A DNA stretch of 64,000 bases, taken from positions 51,624 to 115,623 of the forward strand of contig NZ_BAJN01000009.1 in the NCBI RefSeq assembly GCF_000613725.1. Reading direction: 5' to 3'. Both the position numbers and the translations under genes were made by a program. Positions 1-8,063 of this stretch are shown in pieces (position 1 is the first letter of the stretch; every line of letters begins with the position of its first letter). This DNA comes from Hoylesella pleuritidis JCM 14110. GTDB lineage: Bacteria > Bacteroidota > Bacteroidia > Bacteroidales > Bacteroidaceae. A model generated the notes under the pieces. The model did not search any database, was not told the origin of the DNA, and was given only the letters and a program-made list of their open reading frames with translations.

Positions 1-939
1 CGACTTGGTAGACGATATGGGTGGCATTGCGTTTGCAAATATCCGTTGCAACGCCCGACACTCGCTGGCATCGTTGTTAGGCGTTCCCGTGCCGTGAACA
101 TTGATGTAATCGATGTCCGATGGGGTCAAACTGGCCCTTTCGAGCGCCTTTGTCATAGCCCGAAAGGCTCCCTCGCCTTCATCCGATGAGGCCGTTTGAT
201 GGAATGCGTCGCACGCATTGCCCCAACCTGAGAGTACTGCCAAGGGCTTCACACCGCGTCGGTGAGCGCTCGCTTCGGTCTCCATCACGAGGAAAGCAGC
301 GCCTTCGCCCAAGTTGAGACCGGCCCGATCGGCATCGAACGGACGACAAGGCGCCTTGTCGAGAATCATCAACGTGCGGAAGCCATTGAAGTGGAAGCGC
401 GACAAACATTCGCTGCCGCCGACCACAACACGTTCGAATCGGCCGCTACGCAACAAGTTGGCGCCCACCAAAATGCTGTTGGCAGCTGACGAACAAGCTG
501 TGCTGCACGTCGTAACCAAGCCCCAATCGCCGAAATAGGAGGCCATATCTTGCGTAGTCTTTCCACAGTTTCCGATGGCCGATTCGTCCTGACCGGCAAC
601 GTAACTAAGCTCTGTCAGATCCATACTTCCGACCGTCGTGCCGGAGATCAAAGCCGTAGTTGCTAAATGATTAACCGTTAATGACGCTGCATTTAACGCT
701 TCTTTGAGTGCCAATATACCGTTAATCGTCGTGCGACTAACAGTTAGTTGCGATGCGTTTAACCGTTGTTTGATTTCCGCATTGCTCATTTGCACTTCGC
801 CGACAGGATATTCGCGGTGCTCGGTAGCTAAAAATCGCACGCCACGAATGCCTTCCCGACCTTCGAGTAGGGCCTGGCAAACCTCTGTCTGATTGTTGCC
901 GATGGCTGAAACGATGCCGGCGCCGGTGATAACGATCAT
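1..939 (-). CDS. beta-ketoacyl-ACP synthase, 3' end outside window (pigment operon)
   Basis: The first 313 residues of a FabB/FabF-type condensing enzyme are present; the frame is open at the window edge. It starts MIVITGAGIVSAIG at an ATG that overlaps the stop of the upstream acyl carrier protein gene (ATGA overlap). The nucleophile loop reads TTCSTACSSAAN, so the catalytic Cys is present, and the first catalytic His lies in NVHGTGTPNND. The second His (expected in GHxxGAAG) falls just beyond the edge, where the sequence stops in SSTKS. In a flexirubin/aryl polyene operon such an enzyme elongates the polyene chain with malonyl units. Residues about 58-91 are encoded by DNA that strongly resembles the intergenic TTAACSGTTAA repeats of this window (see separate entry). 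Confidence 0.93.
   Translation of the reverse strand, partial: MIVITGAGIVSAIGNNQTEVCQALLEGREGIRGVRFLATEHREYPVGEVQMSNAEIKQRLNASQLTVSRTTINGILALKEALNAASLTVNHLATTALISGTTVGSMDLTELSYVAGQDESAIGNCGKTTQDMASYFGDWGLVTTCSTACSSAANSILVGANLLRSGRFERVVVGGSECLSRFHFNGFRTLMILDKAPCRPFDADRAGLNLGEGAAFLVMETEASAHRRGVKPLAVLSGWGNACDAFHQTASSDEGEGAFRAMTKALERASLTPSDIDYINVHGTGTPNNDASECRALQRIFANAMPPISSTKS
666..770. repeat. TTAACSGTTAA-type repeat words inside a ketosynthase gene
   Basis: The plus strand here holds ATTAACCGTTAATG, a GCATTTAACG word, ACCGTTAATCGTCGTGCG, CTAACAGTTAGTTGCGATGC and TTTAACCGTT in close succession. The same words, in similar order and spacing, make up the core of the intergenic repeats near 10.5, 17.7, 21.85, 31.05, 33.85 and 37.75 kb. 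Here they are translated in frame as residues about 58-91 of the ketosynthase, a variable stretch between the MSN and ISGTT motifs. Origin by insertion is an inference. Confidence 0.6.
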
Positions 940-1193
940 TGTTTGCTGTGGGTTTTTATGTAATCGGTCATCGAATTGATGGAAGTGAAGATGGCTTTTC
1001 CTTCTTTCGGGTTGTCGAGTCGTATACCATACTCTTTCTCCATCAATACAATCAGCTCGAGTGCATCGATTGAATCGAGGCCTAAACCTTCACCGAAGAG
1101 CGGTGCTTCATCGTCGATGTCGGCAGGAGTCATCTCTTCTAACGACAGCGCTTCAATGATTTGCGCCTTTAAAGTGTCTTTTAATGTGTCCAT
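936..1193 (-). CDS. acyl carrier protein (pigment operon)
   Basis: An 85-residue acidic acyl carrier protein. The phosphopantetheine attachment motif reads GLGLDSIDALELIVLMEKEY, with Ser about residue 41. It would carry the growing polyene or its starter between the condensing and processing enzymes of this operon. Its stop codon overlaps the start of the downstream ketosynthase by 4 nt, so the two are translationally coupled. It follows a 118-nt gap after the fused ketosynthase gene. It is one of two acyl carrier proteins in the operon; the other lies at 4858-5103. Confidence 0.93.
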   Translation of the reverse strand: MDTLKDTLKAQIIEALSLEEMTPADIDDEAPLFGEGLGLDSIDALELIVLMEKEYGIRLDNPKEGKAIFTSINSMTDYIKTHSKQ

Positions 1194-1199
1194 ATTTTA

Positions 1200-1322
1200 T
1201 TTGTTTATAGTTGACGAGTGAACGAGTTGGCAAGTTGACGAGAGGCTTCCGCCTTGTTAACTTGTTTACTTTGTCTACTCATTTACTTCTCCTTGCCTCC
1301 TTGTTTACTCGTTAACTTATCT
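1200..1322. repeat. degenerate low-complexity repeat between two operon genes
   Basis: The otherwise tightly packed operon is interrupted by a stretch made of variants of CTTGTTTACT and GAGTTGGCAAGTTGACGAG. Words such as TTGTTTACT, GTCTACTCATTTACT and GTTTACTCGTTAACT recur about every 12-18 nt. It runs into the last codons of the upstream fused ketosynthase gene. A similar degenerate repeat (GAGTTTTTGAGTTTTTGAG) lies inside a coding sequence near 36.4 kb. Confidence 0.6.
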
Positions 1323-3054
1323 CCTTATTTACTGTATATAATCCGAGCGAAGCCTCGAAATTGTCGTCATTATCATATTGAATCCACCCACCGATGATTT
1401 TATCTGTCTCGGCGTCATCGAATGTCGACGTGATGATTCGGTGGAAAAGCGTCTTGTTGAAAGTACTAAGTGCATAGTAAGCTGTCTCTCCGTGAATCTT
1501 GTGTCGAATGGCAATCTCGCCCGTTACGATGTTGGGCAGGGTGTAAACGAACACGGCCGGACTGGGGAAAAATTGCTGTTGGTCTTGTATCGTACGTTGA
1601 TAGCGCTTGTCAGTAGCCAGACATCCGGTGTTGCCTACGAGTACGATAGCGCTGTTGGAGATGTCGATCGCAGGGTCGATCGTGGTGAGTAGGAGCTCAG
1701 TAGCGATGAATCCCAACTTGCTTAATCCGTCCATCTTGTGGAATTTTGGGTAATCGCCGATGTAGGTCTTATATAAATAGGTGAGACGAGTAGCTCCTTC
1801 GGGTACGTTCGGTATCGGTTTGTGGTCGCGGACGATATGGGTCGCACTGAGGTAAACGGTGTGCGAAATGTGGCCTCGCATACTTTTAACCGGTTCCTGT
1901 ATGCGTTTCGCCGGTCCGTTGGTCCATCTTACGGCGGCATTGCAACCTCCGAAGCCCGAGAGGAGCTTGATAAACTGGTGCTGATCGGTAGCTTCAAGGT
2001 TGTGAACGATGTTTACCGGGTGTGTCACTCCTAACTGTCGGAACCCCCGCGTGGGCAGAATGACACCCTCTTCGACGGCTTTCATTGAAAGGATCGTCTC
2101 TAAAACGCCGGCCGCTCCCAATGTATGTCCGTAGTAACCTTTCATTGCATTGACTGGAACTGATGTGAGACGGGCGCGCGAAAGGGCGATAGCTTCCATC
2201 TCATCGTTATATGGCGTGGCCGTGCCGTGCACATTGACGAAGGCGAGTTGCGCCTTGTTGCGTGGTAAGACATACTTCAACGCCCGGTAACTGCCCTCTC
2301 CTGTGCGTGAAGGACCGGATATATGGTTGGCATCATTACGAACAGCTGCGCTTTGGATGACCCAACTTTGCGGTCTCGTTCGCTTTGTTCCGCAGGCTTG
2401 CAGGACGATGGTTGCAGCGGCTTCGCCTAAGTTTAGCCCGCGCCTTTCGCTGTCGAAAGGTCGGCATTCGGCGTCGGACAGCGCTTTGAACGACTGAAAT
2501 CCCGACACGATAAACTTGGAAAGGATATCGCATCCGCATACAACGGCACGACGATAATAGCCACGTTCCAAGAGTCTTTTGGCTATAACCTGAGCCGAGA
2601 CACCCGAAATGCAGGCGTTGGAAACGACTACTACGGGGGCGTGAAAGCCGAAAAAGCTGTTGATTTGTTGTGCAGCCGCACAGATAGAAGCCCGTTCGCG
2701 AGGGATGTTCGGTTGCTGATCGGGGTCGAGGAGTTCGACATTGGCCTTGGTGGTAGATAAAATCAAGACCGTCTTTGCATTGATAACGCTGAATGAAAGT
2801 CGGTCGATGGCCTCGCGAATAGACAAGATGGCGAGTTTCTCAAACCGTGTATAAGCGTCGCCGTCAGGGCTGATGGCGGCGAAACGGGCCTCAATGGCTC
2901 CGTCGTCGAACATCGAACCGACAAATGATTCTGGCAATCCCCACAGGCTGTCATATCGTTTCAAGCGTGTATCTCCACGCTTTACGTGCTCGAAATTCTC
3001 ATTGGTCGTCCAGCCGAGAGGCGAAGTGATATTATCGCTAATACATTCAATCAT
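1312..3054 (-). CDS. ketosynthase fused to a chain-length-factor-like half (pigment operon)
   Basis: A 580-residue protein with two parts. Residues about 1-390 form a complete condensing enzyme: nucleophile Cys in SNACISG, His in NVHGTATPYND and His in GYYGHTLGAAG. Residues about 395-580 look like a reduced second ketosynthase fold: the segment SPAVFVYTLPNIVTGEIAIR matches the dimer-interface strand of ketosynthases, but no active-site Cys motif is seen, as in chain length factors. In related operons I would expect these as two separate genes; here the frame is continuous. The gene overlaps the thioesterase gene start-to-stop by 4 nt. Role (inferred): sets or extends the polyene chain. The two-domain reading is by eye. 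Confidence 0.85.
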   Translation of the reverse strand: MIECISDNITSPLGWTTNENFEHVKRGDTRLKRYDSLWGLPESFVGSMFDDGAIEARFAAISPDGDAYTRFEKLAILSIREAIDRLSFSVINAKTVLILSTTKANVELLDPDQQPNIPRERASICAAAQQINSFFGFHAPVVVVSNACISGVSAQVIAKRLLERGYYRRAVVCGCDILSKFIVSGFQSFKALSDAECRPFDSERRGLNLGEAAATIVLQACGTKRTRPQSWVIQSAAVRNDANHISGPSRTGEGSYRALKYVLPRNKAQLAFVNVHGTATPYNDEMEAIALSRARLTSVPVNAMKGYYGHTLGAAGVLETILSMKAVEEGVILPTRGFRQLGVTHPVNIVHNLEATDQHQFIKLLSGFGGCNAAVRWTNGPAKRIQEPVKSMRGHISHTVYLSATHIVRDHKPIPNVPEGATRLTYLYKTYIGDYPKFHKMDGLSKLGFIATELLLTTIDPAIDISNSAIVLVGNTGCLATDKRYQRTIQDQQQFFPSPAVFVYTLPNIVTGEIAIRHKIHGETAYYALSTFNKTLFHRIITSTFDDAETDKIIGGWIQYDNDDNFEASLGLYTVNKEIS

Positions 3055-3494
3055 TGTTGTTTGCTGTTATTGAATACGTCCCAACGGGTTTGCCATGCGG
3101 CGTAAAAGTCGGGACGATACCACATCAGGCGGTATTGCTTGTCCATAAACGCCTGCACGCTACGGCCTTTTGCCATCAACTCGTCATCGGCTGAACTATG
3201 AATCTCGTAGTCAAAGACTATTTTTGCTGCCTCGGTAGGGCGATAAATAATATCTACGCGACACTTCATTCCGTAGCGAATAGGCCTGAGATATTGGAAA
3301 GAAAGGTCGACAAGTGGAGCGAAACAGCCGTTATCGGCGATGGTCATATACGCTAATCCGAATTTTGCTCCGAATGCTTCGCGGGCGTCTTCAAAGTAAA
3401 GCGCGTACGAACCGTGCCACACTACGTTCATCGAATCAACCTCGCTGAAACGTATTTCAAACTCTTTGGATGCTGTCAATGTTGCCATTTGCAA
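3051..3494 (-). CDS. 4HBT-type hotdog thioesterase (pigment operon)
   Basis: A 147-residue single-hotdog protein. The N-terminal motif EVDSMNVVWHGSYALYFEDA is the 4-hydroxybenzoyl-CoA thioesterase signature, with the Asp that acts as general acid or base in this family followed by the WHxxY stretch. Thioesterases of this kind in aryl polyene clusters release or proofread acyl chains from carrier protein or CoA. It sits between the dehydratase gene (12 nt upstream) and the fused ketosynthase gene (4-nt overlap). An alternative is a dehydratase-like hotdog role, which the sequence alone cannot exclude. Confidence 0.85.
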   Translation of the reverse strand: MQMATLTASKEFEIRFSEVDSMNVVWHGSYALYFEDAREAFGAKFGLAYMTIADNGCFAPLVDLSFQYLRPIRYGMKCRVDIIYRPTEAAKIVFDYEIHSSADDELMAKGRSVQAFMDKQYRLMWYRPDFYAAWQTRWDVFNNSKQQ

Positions 3495-3506
3495 TGCGTT
3501 TACGGG

Positions 3507-3965
3507 TCAGATGGTTTGTTCGGCGAGTGCAATTTTGATCTGTGTCGTGGCAATTCGCTCACCATCTACTTGTATCTCGGCCGACGCCAAGGTCATTCCC
3601 ATTACGCTTTCTTCGACATCGACGGTGGTGATGAGCGTTTCACCGACACGCGGTTCGCGAGAAATCACGAGATTGCGCACGGCTCCGATGTAGCCGATCT
3701 GCACTGAATGGCGAAGAATATACTTGTTGATGAAACCCAGACGAGCGGCACATGACTGTGCGATATTCTCGATCAGGCCTGCTGCTTTGAACACACCTGC
3801 TTCGCAAAACAGATTGTCTTCCGGAACGGTGAAACTGCAAACTGTGCGCGTCTCATCGTAATGCAACAAGCGATCGATCATCACAAAGGGCGGTTGTTGC
3901 GGCAACAGCGTGTGTATGTCAATGCTCTTGAAAGGCGGAAAATGATTCGGTTGCATCTGATTCAT
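3507..3965 (-). CDS. FabZ-like 3-hydroxyacyl-ACP dehydratase (pigment operon)
   Basis: A 152-residue hotdog protein of the FabZ/ApeP kind. It has the family phrase LPQQPPFVMIDRLLHYDE and the central helix with GLIENIAQSCAA. In classic FabZ the first motif is LPHR-PF and its His is catalytic; here Gln stands in that place, while the Glu of the helix is kept. It may therefore use another residue or be a partner of a second hotdog protein. The expected role is removal of water from the 3-hydroxyacyl chain in each round, giving the conjugated double bonds. It overlaps the acyltransferase gene by 4 nt. Confidence 0.82.
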   Translation of the reverse strand: MNQMQPNHFPPFKSIDIHTLLPQQPPFVMIDRLLHYDETRTVCSFTVPEDNLFCEAGVFKAAGLIENIAQSCAARLGFINKYILRHSVQIGYIGAVRNLVISREPRVGETLITTVDVEESVMGMTLASAEIQVDGERIATTQIKIALAEQTI

Positions 3966-4858
3966 TTATTTTTAGCATTGGGATCGGCCCAAAAGTCGAA
4001 GAAGTTAAACCACTGCGTAGGATACGCCCGCACGGTTTTCTCTACCCAAGCGGCGTATTGCTGTGCGATATTTTCGATCAATTCGTGCTTGGAGACGTCC
4101 TTTTCGGGCATCGAAAGACGATGAACGAAAACGTGATAACGACTGATAGACTCCTTCATAACAAAGATGGCGAGGGCCGGAACATTGCGTTGGGCGATTG
4201 TTGCAAACGGTCCCATCGGGAATTTGGCCGTCTGTCCGAAGAACATACACGGCACCGTGCGCTCTGACCCGTGGCATCTGTCGGCCGGCATACTTACTAT
4301 TTCGCCGTCGCGCAACGCCCGATTGATGGCGAATAGATGACTCATATCTGGGCGAATGGGAATCATCCGGATGTTAGTTCGGCCGAACTGGAGCGTGCGA
4401 TTGGTCATAACAGTCTCTGTTTCGCCAGCAAAGACAATGGCATTAATCGGCTTTTGCTCGGAGACAAGGCTGTAACCGGCCATTTCGTAATTACCCGTAT
4501 GGGCGCTAAGCATCATAAACGAATCCGGCTGTGCGGCCAACTTGGCGAACGACTCATAATCGTCGACGTCTATCCGGAATCTTTTGCCGGCGTAAGTAGC
4601 AAACCGATCGATCATCACTTGCCCGAAACGGAAGAAGTTCTGATAGGTCATTGCAAACGCACAGAATCTTCCGCAGCCGATACGATGCCTGAAAAAGTTA
4701 TACGATGAACGGAATCCGCGTCCAAAAATCATATAGAACGGCACGACAACCGCTACTCCCGCGTAATAGATGCGGAGGTTAAGAAACCGGAAACAGTTGA
4801 TGAGTTGCTGCTGCATCCACCTGTTGCCGTCGGTCGATCCTTGCCATTCTTGCTGCAT
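3962..4858 (-). CDS. LpxL/HtrB-like lysophospholipid-type acyltransferase (pigment operon)
   Basis: A 298-residue member of the lipid A biosynthesis acyltransferase superfamily. The HX4E-type catalytic motif is seen as SAHTGNYEMAG around residue 120, with a membrane-inserting N-terminal segment (residues about 25-45, IYYAGVAVVVPFYMIF). In pigment clusters such an enzyme is thought to attach the finished polyene to a lipid so it stays in the outer membrane. Start and stop overlap with both neighbours, and the ACP gene upstream ends at the same base (4858). The window gives no direct evidence of the acceptor. Confidence 0.87.
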   Translation of the reverse strand: MQQEWQGSTDGNRWMQQQLINCFRFLNLRIYYAGVAVVVPFYMIFGRGFRSSYNFFRHRIGCGRFCAFAMTYQNFFRFGQVMIDRFATYAGKRFRIDVDDYESFAKLAAQPDSFMMLSAHTGNYEMAGYSLVSEQKPINAIVFAGETETVMTNRTLQFGRTNIRMIPIRPDMSHLFAINRALRDGEIVSMPADRCHGSERTVPCMFFGQTAKFPMGPFATIAQRNVPALAIFVMKESISRYHVFVHRLSMPEKDVSKHELIENIAQQYAAWVEKTVRAYPTQWFNFFDFWADPNAKNK

Positions 4859-5103
4859 CAGGCGTTCACTTTGCGCTCGATATAATCACAGAAGTCTTTA
4901 AGGGTGACAACTCCCGACATCTCCTCGGGCTTGATTTTGAAGCCGAAGTTGTTCTCGACGATCACCACGATGTCTACAAAATCCAAACTGTCGATGCCGA
5001 GATCGTCTTTCAGTTTGCCCTCGGGCTTGATCTTTTCTTCATCGATTTCGAGATCCTCAATCAAAAAATTACGTACCTTTTCTTCTATTTCTGCACGTGT
5101 CAT
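4858..5103 (-). CDS. acyl carrier protein (pigment operon)
   Basis: An 81-residue acyl carrier protein with the phosphopantetheine Ser in DDLGIDSLDFVDIVVIVE (about residue 38). It closely resembles the carrier proteins that pair with FabF-type enzymes in aryl polyene clusters. It lies 10 nt downstream of the methyltransferase gene, and its stop shares a base with the acyltransferase start. Having two different carrier proteins in one operon suggests separate ones for starter and elongation, or for two chains; that is inference. Confidence 0.94.
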   Translation of the reverse strand: MTRAEIEEKVRNFLIEDLEIDEEKIKPEGKLKDDLGIDSLDFVDIVVIVENNFGFKIKPEEMSGVVTLKDFCDYIERKVNA

Positions 5104-5113
5104 AATATTTGTT

Positions 5114-6208
5114 TTATTTTAATGTAACATCTAATATTGTATGTCCTTGGCCCAATCCGTCGTGGACTTCGGCTACTCGGAGACCCGCATCAGCAATCAA
5201 TCGGATCATATCATCGCTGTGATACATTTTCGAGTTGCCGTTGGCCATCACCGTGAAATAAACGCTTGTCATCGTGAGACACAGTGAGGCAGGTTCGAAA
5301 CGCTGTCGATCCCAGAACGTTTCCATAATCAACAGATGCGTATTGGCTGTCATTGCCTGTGCTGCACGACGCAGGATACTGCTGATTTCGGCCTCGGAAA
5401 AGCAGTCGAGAAACTGACTCATCCAGATGATATCCCACTGGCCGCGGGGCAATTCGCTATCCTCATCGAGCAGATTGGTGGCAAAACCGGTGATGCGATC
5501 GGCTCCGGCACACTCTGAAACATTGTTCTTCATCATCTCGATTTGCCCGGGTAGGTCGACGATTGTCACCTGTACGTCGGCATCGAAGCCCACACAGCGC
5601 AGCGCGAAACGTCCCGTATTACCGCCGACATCCATCAAACGCTTGGGCTTTCGAGTGAAAACGATGGGCAAGGCTTCGTCGAACGAGTGATCACTGTAAA
5701 AATGATCGAAGCTGAACCAGCTCTCTTGCACTTGCTTAGGCAAATGAGACAGCCCTTCGTAAATCGTCGACCATTGGCCTAAAGTCTTCAAACCGGCAGG
5801 CTTACTGCGGCGAAGCGCCTCCTCTAAATAGAACATTCCGCGGTAGTTGACATCGTGATTGAAATTGAGATTGACGCGTGTGGCAGGGTCGGTGAGTAAA
5901 AACCAGCCTGTCTTCGACAATGTGAAGCGGTCGGTTTCAGCGTCTACGAGAATTGTTCCTGCACTCAGTGAGGCATCCGTAAGTATCTTCACGGTGTATT
6001 CTGACAACTTCGTATGCTTCGAAATGTCGCTCACGGTGAGCCCGTCACGGTTATCGCGCAGCAGATCGAGTATGCCCAACTTCACCATTAGGCGTGAAAC
6101 TTGAAACACAATAGGTCCCCACGCGATGAGTTCAGCCTTCCGTTGCGCTTCACGCGCTGACAGATGCTCTCGCGTATAGGCGTCGGCGATGGGAGGAAAT
6201 AGATTCAT
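5114..6208 (-). CDS. SAM-dependent O-methyltransferase (pigment operon)
   Basis: A 364-residue class I methyltransferase of the plant-type O-methyltransferase/hydroxyneurosporene methyltransferase group. Residues about 25-110 form a winged-helix dimerisation domain (LGILDLLRDNRDGLTVSDIS). The SAM-binding motif I is KRLMDVGGNTGRFALRC, followed by an acidic strand end VTIVDLPGQIE. It would methylate a hydroxyl of the aryl head group or intermediate. It lies 47 nt downstream of the small secreted protein gene and 10 nt upstream of the ACP gene, so it is in the operon. The true substrate is unknown. Confidence 0.87.
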   Translation of the reverse strand: MNLFPPIADAYTREHLSAREAQRKAELIAWGPIVFQVSRLMVKLGILDLLRDNRDGLTVSDISKHTKLSEYTVKILTDASLSAGTILVDAETDRFTLSKTGWFLLTDPATRVNLNFNHDVNYRGMFYLEEALRRSKPAGLKTLGQWSTIYEGLSHLPKQVQESWFSFDHFYSDHSFDEALPIVFTRKPKRLMDVGGNTGRFALRCVGFDADVQVTIVDLPGQIEMMKNNVSECAGADRITGFATNLLDEDSELPRGQWDIIWMSQFLDCFSEAEISSILRRAAQAMTANTHLLIMETFWDRQRFEPASLCLTMTSVYFTVMANGNSKMYHSDDMIRLIADAGLRVAEVHDGLGQGHTILDVTLK

Positions 6209-6255
6209 TGGTGTTGCCGTTTAGGAATAATGTCTGTTCAACCGGTATGAGTCGA

Positions 6256-6831
6256 TTACTCGCGATTAAATACATCGTCGTTTGATTCACGTTTCACCTT
6301 CTTGGCAGAAAGGAACTTTGCGAAATCTTTTCCATTCTTTTCACCAGCATCTCCGATAAGATTCTTGAAGGTTCCGAATGTTCCTCCCTTAGGCGAATCC
6401 CATTGCACGACGGCGATTTTACGGCCGCCTTTATCGGTAAAGGTATATTCTGCCGATGCCTGTCCATTGCGATCCAATCTGTTATAATCCACAGTCAACT
6501 TATAATCGGCTTTTTTCGATGTGAATACCGGTAGGTTTTTGCGATTCGCTATCTTGTTATAGCCTTCGATGAAGCGATAAAGAAGCTCGGGTGCAAGACT
6601 GCGATTCCATTCGTCTTTGAAGTCTTTGTAGTTGCGATTACTGAATTCTCGTTGTTCTTTTTCCATAAACTCAGCATAGGGAAGTCCCTGCACGACGGCG
6701 TTCTTGTACTCGAACACGACTTGAATGGCTTTTATCTGTGTTAAGTTTTTCAGCGAACCGTCGATCAATCGTTGTGCATTAGCACAAAGCGTGGCCGTGA
6801 AAGCCAATGCTAATAATATCACCTTCTTCAT
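6256..6831 (-). CDS. secreted protein of unknown function in the pigment operon
   Basis: A 191-residue protein with a clear Sec signal peptide (MKKVILLALAFTATLCANAQ, cleavage likely after AnA) and a predicted periplasmic mature part with mixed alpha/beta character and many charged residues. I do not recognise a domain. It sits inside the operon, overlapping the upstream ketosynthase gene by 4 nt, so a part in pigment export or placement in the outer membrane is plausible but unproven. It resembles small periplasmic helpers (LolA-like, for instance) only by position and size. Confidence 0.8.
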   Translation of the reverse strand: MKKVILLALAFTATLCANAQRLIDGSLKNLTQIKAIQVVFEYKNAVVQGLPYAEFMEKEQREFSNRNYKDFKDEWNRSLAPELLYRFIEGYNKIANRKNLPVFTSKKADYKLTVDYNRLDRNGQASAEYTFTDKGGRKIAVVQWDSPKGGTFGTFKNLIGDAGEKNGKDFAKFLSAKKVKRESNDDVFNRE

Positions 6832-8063
6832 ATCTTTATTGTATTTTGAATAACCAAAGCGCTGTTCGTGCCGCCGAACCCGAATGAGTTGGAGAGCACG
6901 GTATGCAGTTCTGTCTCTATGGTTTGCGGTGCAATGTGTAACGGTGCGGAGTATTCGTCGGGGTTTTCAAAATTGATGTTGGGTGCAACGAAGCTGTTTT
7001 GCATCATCAAAATGCTGTAAACGATCTCGCTGGCACCTGCCATCCAGCACTCGTGACCGGTCATACTCTTAGTCGAAGATATCCAAGCGCGACGTCCGGA
7101 GAACAGTCTTGCAAGAGCTTTTGCCTCAAACATATCGCCCTGCGGCGTTGAGGTGGCGTGTGCGTTGATGTAATCTACATCGTCGGGTGTGATTCCTGCG
7201 TCGGTCATTGCACGTTGCATCGCCAGCACACTACCGTCGTCCGAGGGCTGAGAGATGCCCCCTCCGTTACTCGAAAAGCCGTAACCGGTTACTTCGCAGA
7301 GTATTTCGGCACCGCGTGCAACAGCGTGTTCGTAGTCTTCAAGTACCAAAGCGGCAGCTCCTCCACTCGGAATCAGTCCGTCGCGATCGCGATCGAAAGG
7401 CCGAGATGCCTTTTCTGGCTCGTCCATTCGTTTGGAGAAAGCATTCAAAGCATCGAAAGTGGCCATCGAATAGCAATTAACCTCTTGCGCGCCACCGCAT
7501 AAAACCATCTCTTGCAGGCCCTGGCGGATCATCATATAACCGAGCCCAATGGAGTGACTGCCGCTTGCGCAGGCTGCACTTATGGTAAAGTTGACGCCGC
7601 GGAGATGGAAAATGGTGCTGAGATTCATCGTAACTGTCGAGTTCATCGATTGAAAAATATAACCGCTTCCGAGCAATGCCGAGTCGTGTTTGGCATCCAT
7701 TATACGGGCGGCTTCAATCACCGGCGTAGACGAAGAGTCGTTGCCGAAGATACAACCGATTTCGTTTTTCAGCATATAAGCATCGTCGATGCCGGCCATT
7801 CTGAATGCTTCGCGACTCGCCATAAAGGCATATTCGCCTTCTTCGGGCAGTCCTGTGCGCACGCGTCGGTCGAGAAGACCTTTTAGTTTGGGCCGTTCTA
7901 CGAGGCCGGTCAGCCCCGATTGATAGCCGTATGTCAATCGGTCGCGATCCAATCCGATGCCGCTGCGCCCCGCTTTGAGGCTTTCCGTTACTTCGTCGAT
8001 ATTCTTTCCGAGGCATCCCCATAGTCCGATGCCTGTGATCACTACTCTTTTCACCATTATCAA
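6828..8063 (-). CDS. FabF-like beta-ketoacyl-ACP synthase (pigment operon)
   Basis: A 411-residue condensing enzyme of normal FabB/FabF length. The triad is complete: Cys in SAACASGSHSIG, His in NAHATSTPQGD and His in STKSMTGHECWMAGASE. The last motif, with CWMAGA in place of the usual LGAAGA, is of the kind found in aryl polyene ketosynthases. The gene overlaps the ketoreductase upstream and the secreted-protein gene downstream by 4 nt each. Likely role: chain extension with malonyl-ACP. Confidence 0.93.
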   Translation of the reverse strand: MIMVKRVVITGIGLWGCLGKNIDEVTESLKAGRSGIGLDRDRLTYGYQSGLTGLVERPKLKGLLDRRVRTGLPEEGEYAFMASREAFRMAGIDDAYMLKNEIGCIFGNDSSSTPVIEAARIMDAKHDSALLGSGYIFQSMNSTVTMNLSTIFHLRGVNFTISAACASGSHSIGLGYMMIRQGLQEMVLCGGAQEVNCYSMATFDALNAFSKRMDEPEKASRPFDRDRDGLIPSGGAAALVLEDYEHAVARGAEILCEVTGYGFSSNGGGISQPSDDGSVLAMQRAMTDAGITPDDVDYINAHATSTPQGDMFEAKALARLFSGRRAWISSTKSMTGHECWMAGASEIVYSILMMQNSFVAPNINFENPDEYSAPLHIAPQTIETELHTVLSNSFGFGGTNSALVIQNTIKI

